From Phlebotomus papatasi (lineage: Eukaryota; Arthropoda; Insecta; Diptera; Psychodidae), in contig NC_077224.1 in assembly GCF_024763615.1 (NCBI RefSeq), positions 89,166,712-89,230,711 of the forward strand: a stretch of DNA of 64,000 nt. Reading direction: 5' to 3'. Both the position numbers and the translations under genes were made by a program. How positions within the stretch are numbered: position 1 is the stretch's first letter; each line of letters starts with the position of its first letter. The notes below the pieces were generated by a model. The model saw nothing but the letters and a program-made list of their open reading frames with translations, was not told the origin of the DNA and made no database searches. Shown one piece after another: positions 36,430 through 47,803 of this stretch.

Positions 36430-38130
36430 TTTAGTGCAGAAAAACGATATTGTGAAGAGATGGAAAGAGGACTTGCGCCGGCGGTGAAACATTAGGACAG
36501 GAGTAAGAAACCGATAGTCGTGAGGAGGAGGTTCCGACAAGGAAAGAAGTACTGGCAAGTTTCATGAAATTTCACGTTTTTTCCGCCTATTGTAGATGGA
36601 GCAGTGAAATTTCATGAAATTTGCCATCTATAACTGAGAGTAATCTTTCCTTTGTAGCCGGGCTTCTGCCCTGAAACATTCTTTAAGGAGAACAAGGCTT
36701 ATCGCGGCCAATTGTCCGGAAGCGACCTAGCTCTGGGCGCCTTCCAAACGCTTTCAGGCCATGTTATCGACTGACTGATAGTGTCTCCTGTCAGTCAATA
36801 TCACACACGGCGGGCAACAGAACTATACTACTAGTAAAAGGCTTTGCTGAATTTCCCTCAAACAGGGAAGGGAATGCACCAGTCGGGCTCTATTCAACCT
36901 AACATAAAAAGTGACCAGTTGGACCAGTTGGACTGCACTAAATATAGAAGTATCGCGCTTCTAGATACCGTGTACAAGGTTCTGTCTTGAGTGATCTTGG
37001 AGAGACTTCAACCAAACGCTGAGAAAGTCAATGGTGAGTACCATCCTTGTTTCCGACCTGGAAGATCAACAGTTGAACAGCTCTTCATCCATTTGAGGCA
37101 GGGTTACGACACGAATAAGCGGGGTCGGGGAGATCTGTGGGTAGCCTTGGAGGAGTTGCAAGTTCCGCCAAAGAATGTGGTTGGGAAGAGATCAGGAATA
37201 TTCCGTATTGACTCAAGCTTACGCCAGGGGAATGCCTGTCCCTTGTTCTCTGTTCAACCTCAACCTCAAATATGCGATGAGAGTCTCAGGATATGCAGCA
37301 AGATGTTGCAGTCCCGGAGACGTTGTTGAAATAACCGCAGCAGCAGGAACGATTGGGCTTGCTTTAACTAGCAAAACAGCACCAAGAGTCCGGTAAAATC
37401 CCACTATTGACCAATGGTATTTTGAGGTTGTAAAGAACTTCGGGTACTTCGGGACGGTATTGACAACGGACAATGACATCAGGGTAGAGTTTAATGTGAG
37501 ACCAGCAGCAGGGAACACATGTTCCTCTGATGGAGAGCAGTCTTCCAAGATAAAAATACACACCAGACCACCATAGCTAGGCCCTTCATTACCTGTCTGG
37601 ATGTAGTGGCCTTTGAGAGACCAATTCTCCAACGGATATTTGCAAAACCGAAAATAGTTCTTTCTTTTGGAGTCTGACGGGGAACTTTATGCTCTCAATT
37701 CTTCCGGTGTTCGTCAGAAGGGTATTCCTCTTTCAAATTAAAAGAATCTGGTTTTCTCCAAAGCTTTCAACCCTTGATATGGGTCTTCTTCACTGGGTCA
37801 ATTTAGAAACTTTTAAGTATTTAAATAGCATAAAGACGTTATACGTTTTTCAAATACTTAAAAGTTTCTAAATTGACCCACTGAAGAAGACCCATACCAA
37901 GCGTTGAAAGCTTTGGAGAAAAACCAGATTCTTTTAATTTGAAAGAGGAATACTCTTCTGACGAACACCGGAAGAATTGAGAGCGAAAATAGTTCGTTCA
38001 AATGGATGTCCCCGAAGGAGATAGTAGGAGGTAGTGGACGAGATCTAAAACCTCATGGATGGGTGTATACTGTGGCGATGAGGGTAAGCAACGACAGAGA
38101 AATTTGGCGAAGAGGTGCACAACCTCTTCG
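36430..38130 (+). pseudogene. decayed non-LTR retrotransposon reverse transcriptase
   Basis: Broken reading frames carry, in order: NDIVKRWKEDL; a C.KYRSIALLDTVYKVLS block; ILERLQPNAEK then FRPGRSTVEQLF.HLRQ; SLRQGNACPLFSVQ; FGYFGTVLTTDNDI; FERPILQRIF; and a late WMGVYCGDEG.QRQRNLAKR. These match the order of motifs in insect non-LTR reverse transcriptases. The catalytic YADD block is not readable. Stops and frameshifts occur throughout. A foldback element at about 37660-37984 splits the 3' part. Without it the frame reads on from FAKPKIV. Confidence 0.8.
37660..37984. mobile_element. foldback element inside the dead reverse transcriptase
   Basis: Arms of about 125 bases (37691-37820 and 37858-37984) are near-perfect inverted copies, starting GCTCTCAATTCTTCCGGTG and ending with its complement. 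The spacer is short and AT-rich. CGAAAATAGTT occurs on both sides (37649-37659 and 37984-37994) and looks like an 11-bp target duplication, though the left copy lies about 30 bases outside the arm. Confidence 0.8.
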
Positions 38131-40899
38131 CTGTACTGGAAAACTTCACGGGAAAGTTTTACGACAATATGAGAAATAGTCCACGGAAAGTTCCTTGTTG
38201 CCGGAACTTCTTGGAAGGTAGCGCTATGGGGACAACACAAAAAGTGTCATCCACCTCAGTGACACTCGGGGAAAGAGAGAATATTTAGGTGAAAGATGTT
38301 TTTTGGGGTCAAAGAAAAGCGTGTGTGAGAGAGAGAGAGAGATAAATGGCAATGTGAGAAAAATCCCCAAAAGCTTTTGGTGTGAGAAAATGAGGATGGG
38401 CAAAACGGAAGATATGGATGGAGAGAAATCGTGAGAGAAGAAAGGAAAAAAAATATTAATCACGAAATCGCCGAAAGCTCTTTCCTTTTGACTCCTCCTT
38501 TCTTAAGTTGTCCTGATGAAAAGACATTAACAACAATGACACAGCATTGGGAATGTCATCACATTCATCCTACCCTGAATTCTCAATCCTAACCTAGGGG
38601 TAGGAATGGTGTGCGGGGGAGACGGGAAAAAAAAGAAGGAATGAAAGAGGAAAGGGGAGGTAGGAAAAGTGAAGACTGGAAAACCTTTATTAGGAGAGAG
38701 GGAAAAGCTCTCGCCAAAGAGCAGGAAGCAAAAATACTCAAGTCAATTTTTTCCCTTCAATTTTTTTCTCTACTGCCTGCCTGTTGTTTCTGTCTGTCTC
38801 AACTTTGAGATTCTCATACGCCAGAGTGTAATACAAAACACACATAGAATGTACAAAAGGGAGACGTTTCTGACGTGACATTCATACGGAAAATTTTAGG
38901 ACCTTTCACACAAGACACTGCCAGTGAACGCTTTAAAGTTTGTCAGTTGCTGCTTCCATGGAGGAACGGGGGAGTTTGGAGATGAAAAATCTTCTGGGAG
39001 TTCGGAAGAATAAAAACAGCAATTTGATGGGTGGAAAAATTGACGGCAGGATGGGACATGGAGCTGCTACATTCGTGAAATATTCACTATAAACTTCTGA
39101 TCTCAGAAGATATTTTATGGGGCCATTAAACTTAGCGATTTCGTCTATAGGAAGCTGCCACATGGAAGATTTGTGATTGTGACCCATGACACCCAAGGGG
39201 GAAATGATAAGCGGAGATACATACCAAATGGAGACTCAATAGCCATAATTGGACAAGGCTAGGGCACTGCTAAGGAAAGAAAATTATTTCCTCAGAGAAA
39301 CAAGCTTTGACGAGTCTTTTAACTCACCGAGAACTTTCTATTTAAATTCCTGTAAAAGCTCTTAAGCGCCTGAAGAGTGCGCCACTTTGAAAATGTTAGT
39401 CAAAGCGGAATTCACTGTAACAGAACACACTAGGATGAAACATATCGTGTCTCTCAAGGCAGACCTTATACATTCCTGTTCTAAAAGAATCTCATTCTCA
39501 GCTGTTATAATCTCCCGAGGGTGTCTTGGATAAAACAGAAAATATGGTAGATTTTCTATCGTAAAATGATTCGAAGTTTTCTCAATTTTCTTTTAAAAGC
39601 TTTTAGAATTTCTTTTTAACATTTACCAAGAGTTTTTTCTATGTTTCGCTGCTCTTTAAAAATTTGAAACATTTTTCTTTGGAAACAATTTAAACTATCA
39701 GCGGAGGCGCAAACCACAATTTTTGTTAAGGATTTAAAAGAAATAGCTGCAAAGGTTTAATTTCACTTATACGTAGATAACAAGAAAATAGGCAGAAAAC
39801 TGTTTGAACTCCTTGTTATTTTTTCCTTGATTCTCTGGTTTGTGTATCTGCTAATTAAATTATAATTTTCTTTGCTTAAAATGTAACGTGCAAATGGCTC
39901 AGATCAATATCACAACAAACAGTGTAGAATATTGTTGAATATCCGTCTTATTGAAGTCAGTTAATTCTTAAGCACGAAATGGGGGAGTCAAATATCCAAA
40001 ATAAATTATGCCATTTGGAGAAAAATGTTATCAAATTAATGGAATTTCAAAATTGCGCCTACAATTTATCACCGACAAGGCAGTAATGGGGCACCATTAG
40101 TCATTTTTCCCTGTTGTCAGTACTAAAAATTCTACTTTGTCAATATGACAAGCGGTTTTTTTCTCTTCCTTTCTCTTCACTGTGTAAATCAATTTGTGTA
40201 ATTGCATATAAGCCAGCGAAAATTATGGCCCGGAGCGATGGGGGCAGGAGGTGGAATTATTGGTACGAAAGCTCAGGTATCACATAATTTCACCTACCAC
40301 TCGACCTATGGGCTACTGGCAATAATCAATTACGCGAAATTTAACACACCATTAATTGATTAGATTTGGTGAGGGTGGAATGGGAGTTCAAATGTAAAAT
40401 CTTCACTGTATCATCAGTGCAAAAGACATCATATTTTCCCATCAAAATATCTATATATGGAAAATAATTAATGTGCAAAATAATAAATTACAGGGATTGC
40501 AGAGAGAGACTGAGGTGGTGCTCAAAATAATGACTACAGTGGCGTTGAATTGCTGCATTGCATATATGTACATATACACATGGCCTCTAAAATGCAATTA
40601 AACAATGAGGTAAGCTCCGTTGACCATGATTAATGAATGGCTGTAGGTCATCATACTCACCAATGTATATAACCCGAATGACATGTGATGCTTTAAGCTT
40701 TTGGCTCTTTTTGATTGTGTGGCTACCATTCTCCCGAATCCCATCTACCCACTCCCCTAATGCACGAAATATTTTCAACCACTCTATGGATTTTGTGTGT
40801 AATCTGGAATACCGCGCTAGAGGAAACCCAGCTGACTATGAATCTATTTTAAGTTAGTCAAAAAGTCATTTTGATTATTTTCATTTACAAAGAGGCTCC
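38131..40899. other. no gene seen; ATTA-rich patch
   Basis: Unique-looking DNA. At 40320-40365 several ATCAATTA / TTAATTGATTAG sites cluster, as at homeodomain-bound enhancers. That reading is only a suggestion. Confidence 0.35.
38321..38342 (+). repeat. GT/GA microsatellite
   Basis: A short GTGTGT run leads into a longer GAGAGA run. Confidence 0.9.
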
Positions 40900-41645
40900 A
40901 ATGGATCAGTAATGTCTTTGGCACATCCTTTAGATCAGGAAAATATCATGAAATCAAAATTCACATCCCTTTCTTTCTTAAAAGCTTTGCATTGTCTATC
41001 CTACTCCTTCTCACTCTTCTTCTTCTTTTGAACATCACACAAAATTAAATTTAGTTCAATTCAATTTTTAAACCGGAAAAGGCAGATAGACTCATGCACA
41101 TGTTTCAAGAAAGAAAGAGAAGTAAATTTTGACTTCCTGAAATTTTCCTGATCTAAACGTGTGCCGAAGCGATAAAAATCGATAATGGATATCGGTATTG
41201 GCTCTGGCACACCTTTTAGATCAGGAAAAATTCATAGATTCGCTCTGTCGGACATTGTTTTAAACATCATTACAATTTCTATGTTCCATCTAATTTTAAG
41301 GCCGAAAGAGTGGTATAGGCTTATGCAAATCTTTCAAGAAAGAATGAGACGCAAATTTTGATTTCGTGAAAATATACCCAACTAAAAGGTATGCCAGAAA
41401 CATAAAAATCTGTATTGATCGGTAATGTATCCGGCACTTTTGCATTAAAAAAAATTGAAGAAATCAAAATTCTCATCTCTTTCGCTTTCAAACGTCTTCT
41501 GACGTTTCTTAACGTCACTCCAAATTCAATTTAGTCCAGTTAAATTTTAAGTGCAAAAGACATTACGCAAAACTTTTGAGAATGACGGGGATGTGAATTT
41601 TGATTAAATGGAATTTTCTAATGTAAAAAATGTGCTGGGAGCGCA
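40900..41645 (+). repeat. second cluster of the 250-bp dispersed repeat, three copies
   Basis: Copies at about 40905-41165, 41205-41405 and 41410-41645. The first is the cleanest: TTTAGATCAGGAAAAT, CTATCCTACTCC, CTTCTTCTTTTGAACATCAC and the empty site for the TTAA MITE. The others are more decayed. Confidence 0.75.
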
Positions 41646-42109
41646 AAAAAATACAATTTGGCTCAGTGGGAGGTAATCCTTAGATTTGTGGCTGTTACGT
41701 ATTCCTTGTCTTTCATACGGACTATTCTTTTGAATTTCGCTTTTCATTTGTATTTTTATTGTACTGAGGACAGATTGTCCATGATTGTTAAAAAAATTAA
41801 TTTATTTAAATTAATACCCCTTGCATAACATTTTGAAATGAAAGATAATCTAAGTTTTCTATTTAATTTTTTATAACTTTTCTCAAATTAATTGCATACT
41901 TCTGTCCGGCTCTTTTTGGATTGAATATCACGTGGTGAAAGACAAACTCCTTAAAAGTCCTTATGACAAATTGAATTTAGATTAGAAAACTAAGGATTGG
42001 TATCAAAATACGTAATATCTTGAGAAAAAAAGAGATTAAGTTTTTGATTTTATTAAATTTCCTTGATCTAAGAAGTGAGAAGTTATAAGAAATTCATTAT
42101 AGTTGTAGA

Positions 42110-42290
42110 GCGTGCAGCCTATTCGACACATGTCAACCCTCGTCGACGGCTGCAACCCACCAATCCCAATTCCTTATTCCTTTAACACGCCCAACCCCTA
42201 CCATCCCAAGGCGGGTGCTGAAGGTTGCTATATGGTGCTCTTGTTGCTTATGGCAATTAACATCAGTACTTCAGTGAGTGAGCATCCCCA
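42110..42290 (+). repeat. dispersed repeat D, copy 2
   Basis: GTCAACCCTCGTCGACGGCTG, AATCCCAATTCCTTATTCC and CACGCCCAACCCCTA, then a TCAGTGAGTGAGCA block as in copy 1. The palindrome-rich stretch follows directly. Confidence 0.65.
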
Positions 42291-42296
42291 ATAAAC

Positions 42297-42490
42297 ATTT
42301 CTGGTCAAAAATTGGACAAAATGTCGAAAAACGAGGTCAAGAAATGGGCGAAAACTGGGCACACGCTGGGCAGATTGTCGAGAATGGGGAATAATCTGTC
42401 GACATACGGTCGACATCGCTGTCGACAATATTTCGAAATTTTTCCCCCAAATATTTTCCAATAGTTGTCCAGTCCACAAAAGTCAAAATA
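42297..42490. repeat. palindrome-rich stretch, copy 1
   Basis: GTCGAC occurs at 42399, 42409 and 42421, with TTCGAA at 42432 and repeated TTGGAC/GTCCA and GGGC motifs. It shares ATCTGTCGACA and GTCGACGA-like runs with 47577-47803. Confidence 0.5.
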
Positions 42491-43921
42491 AATTCCACAG
42501 CGAGTTGCCAGCTGTGAAAAATATATTCCACATACAAAATGGATATTTATCTCTGGCACCACGTCTAATGATGAATAATTCCATCTCCCAAAATGAATGG
42601 AAATTATGATTTCTTAACGCAGGAAATCAATGATTTTTATATTTATATAGAAAGTGCGGCAGTGCTTTTCAGATAGAGAATTATGTGAGGAATCATATAG
42701 CATCACGCCTTTCACGAACAATAAAGTATTTATCTAAGAAAATCAATTTAAAAAATCATATTATTTTTGAAATTTTTTCAAATATATTCAAAAAATTCTA
42801 TATTTTTTGTTGAGTCACAAAAAGTGTGAAATAGAATTTTCAAGTAAGAAAAAACCGGGTAAAAAGATTTTGAATTTTCTTCTAAATTTTATTCACATGA
42901 AATGACGCCATTCATAGAAAAAATACGAAATGTGTATTTTTTACGCTGTATAATAATCGTGTATGGTTGGTGTAAAATATGTAAGAAAAAGTTATTATTT
43001 AATAATTTTATATTTTTAGGTTCATGTTCATAATCCTTTTTTAATACTATATTATAAGAAAATATTAATTTTAATTGTGGTATTTGAAAAACAACAAAAA
43101 ACTATTTTTCACCATAGATATTTTAATTAAATATTATTATAATTATTATATTATTTATTTAATCACAAAAATATAATTCTAAAATGTATATTTGAAATTT
43201 TCGTTTAACAAAATTTTTTAAAAGACGTCGTGATGTCTCTTTAATATTTTACACTAAGGAGTATTTTAGGTGTATTTTAGGATAAGAGCCCAAATTTTGC
43301 CCTATCTTGTAAGCATTCTGAACATTTACGTATTAGAATTCCGCGTTTTGTCTTATATCATGCATAATCTAAGCGCTTATGAGACAAAACATGCCATAGT
43401 CGGGGATAATATGCACTATTTGTTTCCAGTTCAGTCGCCCTTTAAGAATAAGAGGGTAAAAAATTAGGGAAGATTCTTCTTCTTATCGTATTCCCAATAC
43501 AAAGCAAACAAAATGATATGGATCATTTTCCGACTAATAACCACTATTTTGCCCTAACACGGCTAGGTCTTTGACTTTCACGGACTTAAAGTTACAGTCA
43601 CTCACCATTTTACCTTATCTTGTAAGTATTCTAAAGATTTTTTTGCAAAACTACATTTGCAAGATCCCCTTTCCCACTATTCGCACTATTTCCATTTTTA
43701 CCACTCGTCCTACTTAATTCTTTGAATTTATTTAAGTATGTAAACAGCATTCTTGTTCTGATGATCACGTAAGAAGAATTAAGCATATCACGTTTTGTTA
43801 AATCGCTACGAAACAATTTAAAGACCAACGATTTTTTCTCACTTGCGAGTATTTTCGCTGTTTTCCGGCCAACAAACTCCATTTGGCTCTATCTATCTGA
43901 CATTTTAAAGAATTGTTCAGA
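42491..43921. other. very AT-rich stretch, no gene seen
   Basis: Long A/T tracts at 42600-43250. No frame or repeat I can assign. Confidence 0.45.
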
Positions 43922-43929
43922 CTACACAG

Positions 43930-44229
43930 TAGGGCGTTTCAACTAGGAAAAATTTTTTTTGGCACTATTCTCACGGTGCTGTATTTGATGAGACAAGAAA
44001 GTTTTTCTTCTACGACCATATGATCAGACGCTGTTTAGAGGTGGCTGAACGACCCTCTCTGTAGAACAAATTTCTGATTTTACCGAATTTTACACTACAG
44101 AGAGGGTCGTTCAGCCACCTCTAAATAGCGTCTGATCATATGGTCGTAGAAGAAAAACTTTCTTGTCTCATCAAATACAACACCCTGAGAATAGTGCCAA
44201 AAATGTTTTTTCCTTGTTGAAACACCCTA
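43930..44229. mobile_element. hAT-type foldback MITE with 8-bp target duplication
   Basis: The element starts TAGGGCGTTTCAAC and ends GTTGAAACACCCTA. CTACACAG flanks it exactly on both sides (43922-43929 and 44230-44237). Arms of about 135 bases pair almost throughout, around a 30-base spacer. The 8-bp duplication and TAGGG terminus fit the hAT superfamily. No coding capacity is seen. Confidence 0.9.
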
Positions 44230-44639
44230 CTACACAGCCCCCGTTTTGATCTTTTTCGTTGGTATTCTGAATGCTCACGGACTTGCAGTTCCTGTTTTGG
44301 ATAATCTTTCTGGATTTCTAAACATTTCCAGGCTAACAAACCAAATTTTGCTAAATCTCGCTAATGTTCTGGACGTTTACAGACCTAGAGTTTTCGTTTA
44401 ATTTTTATGGATGGTACCCTTTTTATCGAGTATGGAATTTACGAACTGAACAAAAGTTCACATTTTGTCTATGTCGCAAATATTCCGAGGACGTATATGT
44501 CAGGACGTTTATGGACTTACAACTTCGTTTCGCTTTATCTATAATCTATTACAATTTAAATCAATTAGCAGAAATTTCAAACGATTATCATTTATAAAAT
44601 TCAACTTTCGGTTAAAAATGAACGTATTATTGCGCTTTA

Positions 44640-44920
44640 AAACAACTGAAAAGCCGACACTAGAGGAACTTGCTCTGGTGAGAACTTTCCAGGGAATTTT
44701 CCACTGTTCGAACCTCGAACTGACTCTTGTCTGTTTTCACGACCTCTAGCAACGGTTCTTTCGCGCCACCGAGCATAAGGCAGTGATGCCCCCTTATGTA
44801 GGCTATCCCCGGGGTACCTCGAGAGAGTTAACCAAGGTTAGAAATAAATTTTCATTTCAGTCCGACAAATGATTGTCTCTAGGGATAAATTTCTCAATGA
44901 AATTTTCCTACAGAAAGATT
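44640..44920 (+). repeat. moderately GC-rich dispersed repeat B, copy 2
   Basis: Counterpart of 5040-5310, with CACGACCTCTAGCAACGG and TGTAGGCTATCCCCGGGG. Confidence 0.55.
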
Positions 44921-45372
44921 CTCAAAACCTTGCCCTAGGTTTTAAAGCTTTTTGAAAAGAAGCCTTTGTTTCCTGGCACTAGCGTAGGGAGCCAATCGAC
45001 CGATGGTAATTGTTAGACAATAGGATGCCGCCAATCTTAGGCTAAAAGGATGATGCGATTTTTCTGGAACAAGCACTCTCGTGTTGCTAGAAGTGAAACT
45101 CAGAAATCTCTATCGTAATCTGATTTATATAACAAAATTTTACCCTATTTATATAAAATCATTTTTACCCCACTTAATTACTAAGGTGAACTCTGTGAAC
45201 CCATAATGCATCATTGCAAAATTGCACATTTTTTTATTTTGCGGACGAAAAATGCTGATTAAGAAGTGAATGAAGTGAGAAGTCGAAGGAACATCTCTTC
45301 GACAGGGAACCCCTATTGACACTTTTGTCAAAATATAGAAAGTTAGTTAAAGTTTCTAATAAAATGTAAATA

Positions 45373-45760
45373 ATATTGTAGTAGGACTGTTGAGCCTGGA
45401 GGAGTTGGAGGGAGAAAGCCCGTCCTGTTGAAGACTCTTCTAAGCCAACGGTACCAATCACTGTTCAGTTTGGGTTGTGACGTTGAGGGGTGCTATAACA
45501 ATGGCTAACTTCAAGTTACGACATCGCTATAATTCCGCTAGATGGAGTTGTGAGTGCTCGGAGAGTTATTCCGAAGGCACAATCGAATCTGCTCCTCAGT
45601 CGGTCTTCACCAGTGAAGCGAGGAGGACGTTGGATTCGTTGCCTTCTTGGAATGGGCAATGGGGCTCAATCTGCGGGAGGCTGCGATGAAGGGTGCTCCA
45701 GCATGTTCTGGTGTGGGTCCTGTAGCATCCGTGCTACAATATGACTTTTTTTTTTACCTA
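45373..45760 (+). repeat. dispersed repeat C, copy 2, longer
   Basis: Same blocks as 33250-33420, then an extra GC-rich part to 45740 ending in a T-rich run. Short open frames here are not supported by anything else. It may be a retrotransposon 5' region. Confidence 0.6.
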
Positions 45761-47178
45761 GTCTACGTTTTTTGATAAGGATAAACGTCCAAATTTCGAG
45801 TTTTAAGTGGTACAGAGTAGGGTATCAATAGGTGTTCCTTTTACCCTACGAGAATATGTAACACTCAACTCTCTATAATGGGTCAAGGCGGTCACGTGCA
45901 ATAAATTATTAAAATAATAATAAATTAATAATTACTAGTTAAATATTGCTACAATTATCGTGTAATAGAATTAATATGATGTTAGGTGGTGAATGTGAAT
46001 TTCGCGCCATCTAAGAATTTTCCTTATAGTCAGCGCACAATTAATAAGAAGACTACCGGGTGCTGCATGACCACTACGGAACTAATTTTTCACTTAAGTT
46101 ACTTTCCACTCGACCATATTCCGAAGACCACTTTTATCTATAGTAATATAAATTTTTAAAATTGAATAAAATAGTTATGAAGAACCAAAAAGTGTAGTTA
46201 TTTCTACCACGTGTGTACCACGAATTTGGAGATAATACTGAGATTGGGTTTCTAGTAAATACTCTACTTTTCACAGGTAAATAGGTAAATCATTGGCTTC
46301 AACTTTGAAGGCCACTCGCCGGGGACTAGGGTAAATCCTGTACCAATTCACAACATATGATTATTGTAGTAATTGCGATTGTCTGTCTAAACGAAAACAA
46401 TGACAGAAAAATGTAACGTAGCTATTTAACAATTTTTTATCCCCAATAAAAATTAAAATAACATTGGTAATTTATTAGTAATGTCATAATCATTTATTAT
46501 TGCAATATTAATGCGAGATATAATACATCAATCGCACTGTTCAAATATTATTAATAAGTCTCAAGGCGTAATAAATCCCTAATATATTATTAAGCGTATT
46601 AATTAATTACGCGTATCTATTTGTCTCTTTTTCTTTTTGTCAATTTCTCGGTGCAGTGAGGATATTTGTAATAATAGCTACTAAATTTCTTCAAAAATGA
46701 TTGCGAGTTGTTAAAACTGGCCGTAGTCTTTTCGGAGGTGTTTCTGATAACTGGCAATAGGTATAGAATTACTGTTTAGGCCACTGCCACACGTAGGACC
46801 ATATTTGAGAAACTAATACCTAACCTCACAATAGTCCAAGAATGTAAATAAAATTTTTGATTTTGTTAGCAATACATTTCTTTATTTTCACTTTTTTTTA
46901 TTTTCCGACCACTACACCAATGAAATGTCTTGAAAGACCCTGAGACTGATTTTCTGGATCTGAGAATTGCCTTCCAAGATTGAAATCAAGATACTCTCAA
47001 TCTTATCACTTTAGAACTGCCGTGGATCAAGATTTATACCCCATTCACTTCCTTGGGATTTTCACATAGAGCCCGAGCATCCTTCAGAAGGTTGTGAATA
47101 TCAAGGTGTTGTCACAGAATTAACAACAGGGCTAGACAGGGAGCCCTCAGCACTATTGGGATTGGACTTATCACTTTC
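45761..47178. other. no gene seen
   Basis: AT-rich at 45890-46620. 46900-47178 is richer in G and C and lies 3' of the exons at 47179, so it may be the 3' UTR of that gene. Confidence 0.35.
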
Positions 47179-47443
47179 CTAATCCCACAATTGCTCGAAT
47201 ATCGCGGAGACAGGCTCCCTGAGGTCTTCCTCATATTCTAAGATAGAACATTTTGAATATATGCTATCTTCTGTACGCTTAGAATCTAAAAAAAATATGT
47301 GAATAATAGAAAAGAAACTATAGTAATAAAGAGAAAAACGAAGTACAAAAATATAATTTACCTGCTTGCAAGATATCTTTCACTTGCCCATCTACTCCAA
47401 ACTCGAATGCGGAAAACTTAACACATTTGTATTCAAATATTTT
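47179..47443 (-). CDS. last two exons of an unidentified gene (62 residues)
   Basis: Exon 47443-47362 follows an acceptor (TCTTAG) and ends at the donor GCAG|GTAAAT. Exon 47285-47179 follows a strong acceptor (TATTTTTTTTAG) and ends in TAG. The junction completes a GAT codon, and both exons stay in one open frame: KIFEYKCVKF...DILQAD, then SKRTEDSIYSK...AIFEQLWD. The 76-base intron is a normal insect size. The product is rich in acidic and basic residues and is not one I recognise. No upstream exon is certain, because the sequence just upstream is a palindrome-rich repeat. It may be a decayed gene fragment. Confidence 0.4.
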
Positions 47444-47576
47444 CTAAGATGACTTGAAAATACTGGTGGGTTTGAACGCCTTTTTATTCTTGTAAAGCAA
47501 AATTACAAACGAACTGCCTGTACTGAAGACTCCTCGGAGGAATGAGAACAGAAACGCGAAGAAGAAGAAGAATGCA

Positions 47577-47803
47577 ATGAAGATGGTAAAAGGATTTTGT
47601 CCAATTTTTGTCGACAAAATTTCGAAAGATGCTTTCGAGATTATTTCGAAAGAAAAATTTCGAAAATTTGTCCATTTTATGTCCAATTGGAAAAAAATTG
47701 GACAGAAATTTTTCCAATCGCTTTGGAAAATTATCTGTCCAAAATCTGTCGACAGCATGTCGACGAAATTTGGGCAGCTTTCCAATTGGAAATAAAATGT
47801 TGA
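47577..47803. repeat. palindrome-rich stretch, copy 2
   Basis: Three GTCGAC, three TTCGAA and two CCAATTGG sites lie within about 200 bases. Several frames stay open on both strands because of the repeated composition. That is not evidence of a gene. Confidence 0.55.

Noticed and set aside
36991..37632. open frames of up to 137 residues
   Set aside because: The plus-strand pieces are fragments of the dead reverse transcriptase, and the long minus-strand frame is its shadow.
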